The position numbers and the translations under genes are program-made. Positions 55,030 through 64,000 of a DNA stretch of 64,000 bases are shown one piece after another. The notes beneath the pieces were generated by a model. It saw only the letters and a program-made list of their open reading frames with translations. It searched no databases and was not told where the DNA came from. Source of the stretch: Blastobasis lacticolella (Eukaryota > Arthropoda > Insecta > Lepidoptera > Blastobasidae); assembly GCA_905147135.1 (NCBI GenBank), contig LR990061.1:8160026-8224025 (forward strand), in the 5' to 3' direction. Each line of letters opens with the position of its first letter. Position 1 is the stretch's first letter.

Positions 55030-57507
55030 TCCGTAGGTTTTATTTGTGGAATCGTGGAATTTTATTGACACTGGTTGAAATTATTTTCAAGTTGTTTAAA
55101 ACAAAACTTTCCTGTTTAACATGATATGTCAATTACATCATTTTGGTCCATAGCCTCCTTCATCTTAAGCCATACGCAGAAGTTTGACAACGTCGCATTT
55201 TTCCCGCACATTGACATGTAAACAATGAGTAAATCGGTTCAGAGCGATGTTGCCGTTCCGTGCTATAGCATGGCTTGTCAGATAAAGGATTGTTTTGATC
55301 CCAAACAAATTTTTGTATATAAAACAGACTTTAGATTTATTATAGAGAGTGTATTTATTATAGTGAAAATGTGCATTTTGAAATTAGATAGGTAAGTAAA
55401 AAAGAAAGTAAGTAGTATATTAGAATATTATTATTAAAAAATTAAAAAACAGGTTTTAAAAATAATGACACAGGTTTTACAAGTTATTCGCTGAAAAATA
55501 TTTTCGTCGATTGCGACATTATTTAATTGCACGATTATTATATTTCAACGTGTAGAAAAGTTGCAATATCAGATAACGTTTTTTCAATATATGATGAGGA
55601 AACATGAGCAAGACGTTGAAATAGATATATTTTGAACTTCTTTCAAAAGATAAATTTAATTTTACGTTAAGTATATTATATGTTCTTTACTCTTCCTTTT
55701 TGTTGCACCGCCTTGTAATTTTTATTAATTGCTCTCTGGTTGACTGGTAGAAAAAGCTACGTAGCTTTAAGTCCACCTTTGTACTGTAATATGCATGAAG
55801 TTTTAAATAAGTAATTTTTCAGTACTTTACAGTTTGGATATTTATTTTAAAAAAATGAACCGGTTGTATCGTCCATTGCTGCAACAAATTGCACAAAATT
55901 GTCTTGCGGTATAATCAACAAAGTTCTTCCTCCATCTTTACAATAATCTTTGTAACGGATAAATGTCGTATCATGTGAAAAGTTTAATGCGCTGTTTGCC
56001 GATCTTAAATATGATTTCAAAAGACAACAATCTTTGTGCTGATCAAAACATTTTTTTAATAAATGTGTGCATTATCCGTTTTCTCCCGAACTTGGATGAC
56101 TCACTGCCGTGTATCTAGATAAAGATGTAAAAAAACAATACTGCAAGCAAAATGTTATCCGGAATTTAATGACGGGCGTCTCGTGGCGACCTGATGACCT
56201 GATGATGGTAATGATGACTGGCGTGTCTAAAACGTGGTGGCTATCAACACTCCTGAGACAAAATGAAATGCAGGTAATCATTGATTGTTATCCAACCGGC
56301 TAGTTTAATTTACCTTTAAGAGAAAAGAGCTTTTTTACCTTTCAATTTCGTTTGAAAAGGTGAAGAAAGTGTAAGTAAAGTTTTTAGTTGTGTTTAAACA
56401 AACATATACACTACAACTGTAAATATATCGGCAGTCGCGACTTAACTCTGCGTGAAACTGTGTGAGAATGCCTGTAAACGTAACGTCAATGTTGTGTGCG
56501 TGACAGAAATGGCGCTTAGTTTCCAGTGGACCTTCTGCTTGGGGAAGGCTGTTTTTTGTTTTGTGCTAGTTCTTAAGAAGCTCATAGTATGATCCCCACC
56601 GACCGGAAGACACGGCAACTCATTTCGAACGAAATTAATGTGTTAGGGAACGCGTCATAGGTAATATGACCTTAACATGATACAATTCGAGGTTGTCGGG
56701 ATAACATAGATCTATTATCAAATCCAAAGACTCCGTGCCCACAACTGCAACCAGACACTTTGAAAAGTGTATCAGTGTAATGCCTTGAATCCTGAACCAT
56801 GCACGTAACCTGCTTACGTAGGTTGCCTAACGATCGACGTGCATTTTAATCTCTCTTAGAGTATTTACATCGGGCACACGTTTGTAACACTGGCTTCCAT
56901 CAAAATTAGCACTGATATCGAAATATACACGTGGTTCGTAGAGTTTTCGTCGCCAAATAGTCTGTATGTAATAATTTCTATAGAATCGAAGTGCAATCAA
57001 ACTACGTATTTATGAGATTGATATTTATGCATGCATACTTAGGTATACACCACTTTTTAGAAATATCAATTTCAAAACATTCTCATTATATTCCCAATCA
57101 GTCTCTAAGCGGAACCGGTTGGCGAAACTAATTCGATATGTTATTTTTGTGGAACGAATACAAGTGTTTGATTGGTGTATACTGAGGATTCTCGAATTTG
57201 TACAAAAAGTTCCGCAAACCACCCATTCGCGTCGATACTCATTATCGACATCGGCTACATCACTATTTAATTTCATCCAAGCCTGGTAACCCTTTATCTG
57301 TCACATAGTTGTCAAACTTGTCTCCGGAATTATGGTTTTAAGTATAGGCTGTATGGTCAAACAGACCTTTGCCTTCGCTCTAGCTAGAGCGAGAAAAAAA
57401 ATGTGAAGTAACTTTTTGTTTTGCTGGTTTTAGAGTTCATAGTATATGGAATTTGTTTTTGTTCGTGATAAGATAAAATATTATCGAAACATAACTTGAC
57501 CCCACAG
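55030..57507. other. Intergenic sequence, nothing assigned
   Basis: AT-rich, no ORF of note, no TE motif recognised. May include promoter sequence of the following gene. Confidence 0.35.
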
Positions 57508-57607
57508 TCAGTTGGTTAGCTTGTTTAAATCGATTAGGTAGTACGGTAAAAATAGTTGTTAAAGTTGATTTATTTATAACTATTATTTTAACACTCGAAC
57601 TTTGTTG
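57508..57607 (+). other. Candidate non-coding first exon of the unknown 216-aa gene
   Basis: TCAGTT near 57508 resembles an arthropod initiator, and a strong donor TTG/GTAAGT closes at 57607. The first coding exon begins after an acceptor (58650) 12 bp before its ATG, so an upstream leader exon must exist; this is the best one seen. Confidence 0.4.
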
Positions 57608-57958
57608 GTAAGTCCATCACTTTAATTGAGTTTTACCAAGTGTTTGAAAGGTTGGATTATAGTAACGGTGACCCTGAGGAAAAAAGACTTGTATCTTCGC
57701 AGGCGCAACCCACTTTGGTATCCTCTACCCCTACTTTCCTTAAGTATTACACTAAAAACTCCTTTCGTATATCTACTCTAATCTGATTTTGTTTACGTAA
57801 AACAAGCTTAAATTACTATGTAAGTAAACTTTAAAAAAATAGTAAGTAGGTACCCTGCACTAAGGCAATCTTGTATCACAGTGGCCCGTATGTTTAACAT
57901 GGTTTACCAGTAAGGTTACTAAAAAAAAAAATTAAAAAATTTGTATATTATCATTCTT

Positions 57959-58009
57959 CTTCATTTGTAAACAATATATATTATCAATATATATTGTTTA
58001 CAAATGAAG
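57959..58009. repeat. Perfect 24-bp hairpin, 3-nt loop
   Basis: Arms 57959-57982 (CTTCATTTGTAAACAATATA...) and 57986-58009 are exact reverse complements around ATC. Lies in the presumed leader intron. Confidence 0.95.
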
Positions 58010-58439
58010 TAATAAAAATGCAAATTTGTATTGGATTGAGTTTTCCAGAGCTGAAGTAAAAGAAGATTTAGTGACTAGGTCAGAGAATAATTTTGGCTCG
58101 ATCCCGCCCGGTTGGCATGACATCCTCCCAAAACTTATACCAGAAGCATATTTTATTTGCTGCCAACTTACTTTTAGCATATAAGTGAGGGGCCACCATT
58201 AGCTCATTTGGGTATGTAGAGAGGATGAATGAAAAGAGTTCAACAGAAAAGATAATATGTGAGAAGTGAATGGAATAATTGAATGGGCATACAGAGACAT
58301 ATATCATATATTGAGTACCCGTAACATTTATATTTCAAAATGAGAGAATTTGTCAGGACCATGTGGTGCCTGCCTAACTCTACAGGAAAAAGGTGCAATG
58401 TAATTATGTTGGCTTAGGTTTAGGAGCACCGGAGGCCTA

Positions 58440-58530
58440 GTGGTTACGGGGTCCATTCTGGATCATGGTCAAGGCAGACCCGGGCCCTCTTGCGCGAGAG
58501 CACAACAAGGAATTAACGCCAATATGATTT
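58440..58530 (-). repeat. Dispersed repeat 'CCATGATCCAGG' family, minus copy
   Basis: TGGATCATGGTCAAGGCAGACCCGGGCCC...GCGCGAGAGCACAA, reverse of the family start. Confidence 0.6.
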
Positions 58531-58662
58531 TTTTATTATTATATTGGTTTATAATGGCACTCTTTGAGTAAAAACAGAGGACGGGAGTCGTTTACTTTTT
58601 CACTCTTATAACCTTATTAATTAATTAGTACATATTTTGTATGTTTTCAGATCCTATAAAAT

Positions 58663-61600
58663 ATGGACACAGGCATTGGACAGTTAAAGTTTGATGAGAT
58701 CAAAATGGACCATAAATTAGCTTATGTAAGAAGCTTTATTATGTATATATAGCTTTTGCCCGTGACTTTGTCCACTTGGAATCACTTAGAGAAGTCAAGC
58801 TGTATCTCTGGTTCTACCCAATCGAATTAGATGAAACATGGCCTAGATTTTAAGTTAGACCCCAAACTACCAAACTATCAAAACCGAATAAAAATCCGTT
58901 CAGCAGTTTTTCCATATTTCTTATACTTTAGCTGGTCTATTAAGGTTCTACATCAGGTGTTCCGGTTTCCTAAATTAATTATACCCTATATGATGTTGCC
59001 CAAACTTTTTTTGTAATATGTATATCTATTAAGCCAATAGCTATAACAAAAAAGTTTCATTAAAATCCATCCAAATGTTTTATTATATGTATGTATAGAT
59101 TGTATTTTAATAATTAAATTACTTAATTTTCTAAATCAAAGTTCATTACCTAAAAAATCACTTCACTACCAAAAAAATCATTACCTAATATGGCAGTTCA
59201 TGAAAACTGAATCATGACCCATGTCAATAACATGAAAAACCTTGTCACAGTACTCAATATTGGATTTATTGGTATGTAGTTAATGAACTCCTCATAGCTA
59301 TATAGATCATGATGGTACCATCTGCTTGGCTTCAAATATCATTGTTGGTCACCTTAAGTTACGGATTTTTTATTTCTTCAGGTCAGGGCCCTGGAGGGTA
59401 AGCGTTTTGATACATAGGCTAGATATGATCCTGGACATACTTCCTATCCTCTCCTCTCGACTTCCCTCAAAACCTCGGATTTATCGAAACAACTCTGTCG
59501 TCCTCCGTTTTCAGCCTCGTCAGCTGGCTCTATCCAATCGCCAGATCTCTCGCAAATACTTTAGGGACTTTGTTCCGCTCGATCGCCTCCTCAATATTGG
59601 CATTATTGAAGCGGCGTATGTCGCGAATCAGACTGGGAAACGTATTCAGGACATTGCAGAGTCATTCCGCGCCTTTCTTCTATGCGTTTGAGGGTATCGT
59701 CGGAGCCTTTTTTACTTTTACCCAACCGTATAGACAGTTTTCACGAGCCTGATATTATAGTCGTCCATGTCTAACATAAACACCCTGTAGCTCCAGCTCT
59801 GTCTGTCATGTCTGTCTAGCAACGGATTTTGATTCGATTTTCACTATAATTTATAGAATTTTATTAATATACAAATAGTAGAGAAAACATGAAAACACCC
59901 GTTCCAAGCCGGGGCGGGTTTCTAGTTGTTTATAATTTCATCATTTTTATTTACAGGAATACTTTGAGCAACATAACAAACGTTTTCATTCAACGGGTCT
60001 ACCTGAAGGAACCAAGGAAATTAGAGTTATTGACTTATTTCAAAACGAAATTTTTGCCAGTGGAGCTTATAACGGGCCTTCTGTAATTCATTCGATAAGC
60101 CATACCTCAGATCGGTCAAAAACGCTAAGAGATTTAGCAGATAGCATTGAACAAAATGCTCCTTTGTTTTGTGACCTAGAATCTCTTATAAGAGGAATAC
60201 CAAATGAAGATGTATTAAAACGTGATATCAAGTTACTTACACAGCAACTTCGTCACAAGAGTTTGTATAAAGAAAATTCAAGCAATACAGGTCAGTTAAT
60301 CATTGTTTGGCCGTGTCAGATCCGCCAGAGTAGAATAGCACCAACCCCTTACACTCTTGGATGTCGTACGTGGTGAATAATGTTTTCTAATAAAAAAATC
60401 TATACTCTCCATAGACTGGAAAATGGGCAGCAGCGTTTTCCATCGTTATATTTATTATACTGCGATCTCCAACACGCTTGCCAAGCTTGGAGAGTATGGC
60501 AATAACCTCTCTTTCGTGAGCTACAGTGGACTGTTATGGGCTGTGCTGATGATGATGAATCATTGTTGGAATTGGTTAAGTGTCTTTTAATTTGAATTCT
60601 ATTTTTCAGTTTTGAGAATTTCTGAGACATCACCGTTGTACATGCTTGGTGGAGTGGTAGACAGCAGAACTATCTTGTGTGAAATAAAAACAGCCCCAGT
60701 CTGTCATTTGTTTACAGAACTCTGTGGTAAGGCAGGGTAAGTTAATGGCCTTTCTGTGCATATTCATAATTATCTTGGCGTTAATATCTCGGTTTTGCTC
60801 CCGCGCGCGAGGGCACGGAGTCCGCCTTGACCATGATCCAGGATTTGGCAGATTAGGTTACTACAATGGATCGCCTGCCATCTGACCTCCATGACCCCGC
60901 TACCAGGGGAACCTGGCCAAATTGGATAATGATTACACATTCAGTCGCCTGAATGTGAAGGTTGCATCACGATGTTTTCCCTAGTCACGATTCTCAAAAG
61001 TTAATCAAAACGAGACCGTTAGATATGTAAAAATGTAGGACATTTTACGCTTTCTTTTCAGAATAGGTAGATAATAAAACTAAGTATATATTCACGAATT
61101 TCGTAACCGAAATTATTTCGGTTACCGAATTCAATTCTTGCGAATCATGTCTAAGGAGCGCCATCTAGTGAGAACGCCGAACTACCCTTTTTACTTTTCA
61201 AAGTAGCTGTCTGATGATCCCCTATTACAAAACTTAAAACGGAACAAAACAAACTGAACTTATTGTCTGCATGTAATGTGATAAATATATCAAGAGGTCA
61301 TAAGGGATTGTTTTGACAAAAGCTCATTTCCTTATAAGCAGTCTTGTTTATATACCACAAAGATGGCAAACAAGCTTACGGCCTGCCTGATGGTAAGCAG
61401 TCACCGCATCCTATGGACGTTTCCAATACCAGTCGTCCGCTACCTAAACAGATAAATACAGGATAGCTAGGTAGCTACATATTATAGTAGGCTACTTGTA
61501 GTCAATTTGTTATTGTTAGGTACAGAAGGCAGCACATCAACCTGGGTACCCTGTTTAGAAAGTCTCCGTCTTTAGGCGTGCGCCCGTAGTGATGCTAGCT

Positions 61601-62188
61601 GTTGACGACCTGAGTAGTTCAGTTGGGTAATATGACGATCTGCCACCCAGAGGTCCTGGGTTCGATTCCCGGCCGAGCAGAACTCGAAATGATGCATTTT
61701 AATTTCTGTTTCTGGTCTGATTGTTATATGTATAATAAGTATGTATTTAAAAATATATAAGTAGTTTATGAGTTCTCTGGCACCTATAACACACTTTGCT
61801 TACTTTGGGGCTAGATGGCGCTGTGTGAATTGTACAAGTTTTTTTTGTGGTTAGGTTGATGTGTGCTGCCTTCTACCTATACTAGAATATGCGAGCAGAA
61901 GTTAGTGCCATTAAAATTACGTTTTTGATATTTGAAATATTTTTAACAAGAAAATAATTTACATTTCAGGTTGGATGTGCATTATATTATATTATCTACA
62001 TCCTTGGATGTGAAGAAAGGGCAGAAAGGTTGGTCGCAAATCTATACAAAGTAATATTTTTTAAACAAGTATTCAATATCACTATTAACTGTGATTTCTT
62101 TTCAAATACAAATACGACAGTATTTTTGATGAGTGAATGTAAGAAGGAATTCGAAAGTTTGATGCCTGTAAGTGCCATACAGTATTGA
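58663..62188 (+). CDS. Unknown protein, 5 coding exons, 216 aa
   Basis: Exons 58663-58725, 59957-60290, 60610-60736, 61970-62028, 62121-62188. Phases 0, 1, 2 and 1 match at the joins, and the total is 651 nt (216 codons plus TGA). Donors are GTAAGA, GTCAGT, GTAAGT and a weaker GTTGGT. The protein starts 'MDTGIGQLKFDEIKMDHKLA', has no signal peptide or membrane segment, and contains a mixed alpha/beta-looking core ('PLYMLGGVVDSRTILCEIK', 'GLDVHYIILSTSLDVKKGQ') with five cysteines outside any zinc pattern, ending 'SLMPVSAIQY'. I recognise no family. If exon 4 is not spliced at GTTGGT, the frame ends at a TAA (62052). AATAAA at 62292 is a candidate poly(A) signal. Confidence 0.6.
59326..59691 (+). 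other. Unassigned 121-codon open frame in an intron
   Basis: Opens within intron 1 of the unknown gene; Arg/Leu/Ile-rich with 'NNSVVLRFQPRQLALSNRQI' and 'FRDFVPLDRLLNIGIIEAAY'. It looks like a protein-coding remnant in codon texture, possibly a TE piece, but I cannot name it. Confidence 0.3.
60335..60560 (+). mobile_element. SINE-like retroposon with TGATGA tail (intron 2 of unknown gene)
   Basis: GAATAGCACCAACCCCTT (also at 27400 and 48190 in inverted form), GGGCAGCAGCGTTTTCC, CTCCAACACGCTTGCCAAGC, GGGCTGTGCTGATGATGATGA. Confidence 0.5.
60775..60990 (+). repeat. Dispersed repeat 'CCATGATCCAGG' family, longest copy
   Basis: GCGTTAATATCTCGGTTTTGCTCC...CTTGACCATGATCCAGGATT...CCATCTGACCTCCATGACCC...GAATGTGAAGGTTGCATC...TGTTTTCCC. 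Lies in intron 3 of the unknown gene. Confidence 0.7.
61370..61440 (-). mobile_element. Retroposon 3' tail, minus orientation
   Basis: GGCAAACAAGCTTACGGCC, CCTGATGGTAAGCAGTCACC: reverse of the tail seen at 32640 and 36700. Confidence 0.55.
61595..61850 (+). mobile_element. tRNA-derived SINE, family A
   Basis: GACGACCTGAGTAGTTCAG, GGGTTCGATTCCCGGCCG, AGATGGCGCTGTGTG and a T-rich end. In intron 3 of the unknown gene. Confidence 0.85.
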
Positions 62189-62345
62189 ATTAGTCATGGT
62201 ATACATAACCTGCATAAGTACCTATGCTTAAATATATTAATTGTAACGAAATGGTTTACTTTACTGTAATGTTACAATTTTTGTAAATTTAAATAAATTA
62301 CATTAAATTTAAAATTTAAATTCTCGAACAGGAGCAATAACAGCT

Positions 62346-62390
62346 AGTCTCTCCCTCTCTCTCTCTTTCTCTCTTTCTCTCCCCGCGACT
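62346..62390. repeat. (CT)n microsatellite
   Basis: CTCTCTCT with TTT and CCC interruptions over about 45 bp. Confidence 0.9.
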
Positions 62391-62399
62391 TCCAATTTT

Positions 62400-62985
62400 A
62401 GTATCCCGTAAATACCTACTTACTTGCATCTTCCATACGAATCCCCTTTTTTTCACATAATTTTGTTTCTTAAATTATTGATTTACACACACAATATATT
62501 ATATGTGAGAATATGTCGGATATGGAGGAGAGATCCACCAGAAGGTATTTTCCGGGATACAAGACCAAATTTTAGAATTAGGAAAAGAAATATTTATTTG
62601 CCTATAAAGTAACAGATTTTTGTAACAATTAATGTTTAATACAAAAGGTTATTTTAGACAAAACAGTCCATGACTCAGCGTATGGGTGAAGGTAAAAAAA
62701 GGCTGGTATTCTGTCATGGCCAGACTTAAGACTTAAAAAATAGGCGAAAAAAATGTTTACTTAATGCAAGGCAGAGTGACATAAACGCGTATGGTTTTAG
62801 TTTTTATCAATTATTCGTCGCCAAAACATCAGAAAAATCGGGGGAGGTACCTCGTTAATATTTTAAGTGGCCTATGGCGAATGGTTCTAATTTTTTTATG
62901 GCGGGTTAGGAAGGGTCCGCGTAGCAGTATTATTGTTTATCTACGGTGATATAATCAAAGGGCGCGCCGAGGTCGGAAAAATAAA
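62400..62985. other. Intergenic sequence, unassigned
   Basis: AT-rich with no recognisable content; a short frame at 62424-62612 is not convincing. Confidence 0.3.
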
Positions 62986-62989
62986 AGGC

Positions 62990-64000
62990 TTTTCAGCGGT
63001 ACCCGTTTCCACACTTCGAGTGGACTTTTGCGAATCAGGCCTTCACTCTAACCTGAACGCCGTACACGTACTACCTTGTGACAGCGCAGCCCGCCTTACT
63101 CTTCCTGACTGAAATACAAATATCACCTCCCGCCGACACTTCGTATCTCCACTATCCTGGGTACACGTTGGAACACAGGTTCATTCCTCGCGCTGGTGTG
63201 TGCCTATTCGACAAAGGTGATATCTGCTTTTGACGTCTTGCCATTTAACTAAGTGACGAATCTATTGTGTAGGTGTGCGTAGAACAACGGTGGAAGGTGA
63301 TAAGGCAGCCGCCAATGTTGGCAAGCGAAGATGGAGAAACTGGAAAACTTGCGAGAATTCGTTCGTCGTATCCTAGGATATGTGCTGACGCTGTAGCTGA
63401 TCTCATACTGTTGGGAATGGAATGTGTTATTCCATCCTCTGTAGTCCGCCACGGCGGCAAGAGTCAGCCCCGGTACGATATGCTTAGTGCAGAGGCAACT
63501 CGCTTCAAGCAAGATGCTTTTCGTGACTGGACAGTGGCTCGGGCCCTAAACGACCTCAATTTTCTTTGGGACTCGTGCTATTTGATCTCTCTTCAAAGCT
63601 GTCGAGGGGAACTTTTTAACTACCTCTCCACCTTCGACCGGATGACCTATTGACCCACACGGCAAAGGAGAAAGTCGAAAAGGTTAATCTCCTTGCCAAA
63701 AACTTAACTCTGGATGATATGAGAGCAGGGCACCGCCTCCCTAGACATCCGGAAGTCCAGTCAACCTGATGGCATTCCGGCCATTGTTCTTAAAAATGTG
63801 CTCCCGAGTTATCTCCTGTGCTTACTCGTGCTTTTCAACACATCTGGATCGGTGCCGTCTTGCCACGAGTGCTTAACCGATCCAGGCGATACTTCAGCCC
63901 AGGGCAGCGCCTGCTGCTATATAAGGCACAGGTGCGGCCGCTTATGGAGTATAAAATTTTTCCCATTTTTGGCCGCCGAAACTGCCGACCTGCTTAATCT
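62990..64000 (+). mobile_element. Jockey/CR1-like LINE with internal deletion, runs off window
   Basis: Endonuclease start 'YLHYPGYTLEHRFIPRAGV' equivalent (63150-63210), then an ORF2 middle part (63360-63650, 'SYPRICADAVADLILL', 'SAEATRFKQDAFRDWTVA'), a short RT remnant (63740, SRKSSQPDGIP-like) and the C-terminal 'RYFSPGQRLLLYKAQVRPLM' (63890-63950). The RT core is deleted. Same family as 17.5 kb and 38.3 kb. Confidence 0.8.

Overview
The window looks like insect, very probably lepidopteran, nuclear DNA. It is AT-rich, has long introns with GT/AG splice sites, and is packed with TE families that I recognise from moths and butterflies: tRNA-derived SINEs, RTE, Jockey/CR1-like and R4/Dong LINEs, a BEL/Pao LTR element, mariner and hAT relics, and many TIR elements. 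I see no bacterial features, rRNA genes, CRISPR arrays or genuine tRNA genes. Every call was made by reading; no database search was possible.

Layout. 0-13 kb is intergenic and repeat-filled: an R4/Dong LINE running off the left edge (-), a GP-repeat minisatellite, RTE and Jockey LINE pieces, a broken env-like fragment, and a nearly full-length young BEL/Pao element (6189-11857, LTRs differing at 2 of 198 positions, TSD AAAAG). 13.2-38.1 kb is one gene (+), which I assembled from eight exons with compatible phases. It encodes a 587-residue secreted trypsin-fold serine protease homologue that has lost its catalytic His and Ser and carries a long N-glycosylation-rich, then Pro/Arg-rich, C-terminal extension. 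Its introns hold two related RTE copies, a LINE containing a mariner containing a MITE, an ORF1 with a PHD-like finger, a BovB-type RTE, and SINEs.

38-49.5 kb holds the strongest structural anomaly. A 3.3-kb near-perfect palindrome (40439-43737, fixed centre 42088) is followed by a 328-bp direct copy of exon 5 and its downstream intron, then a 4.35-kb inverted copy (44068-48423) of introns 4-5, exon 5 and the start of exon 6. A TIR element starts exactly where the inverted copy ends. 49.5-57.5 kb is intergenic with several TIR elements (one hAT-like) and a LINE tail.

57.5-62.3 kb holds a second candidate gene (+): five coding exons in consistent phase give a 216-residue protein of no family I recognise, preceded by a likely non-coding exon. 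63-64 kb is another LINE leaving the right edge.

How the parts may interact: a transcript of the protease-homologue gene reading through its poly(A) site would contain an inverted copy of its own exon 5 and could fold into a long duplex, and the 3.3-kb palindrome is a potential hairpin-RNA source by itself. This is inference; small-RNA data and long reads spanning the region would decide it.
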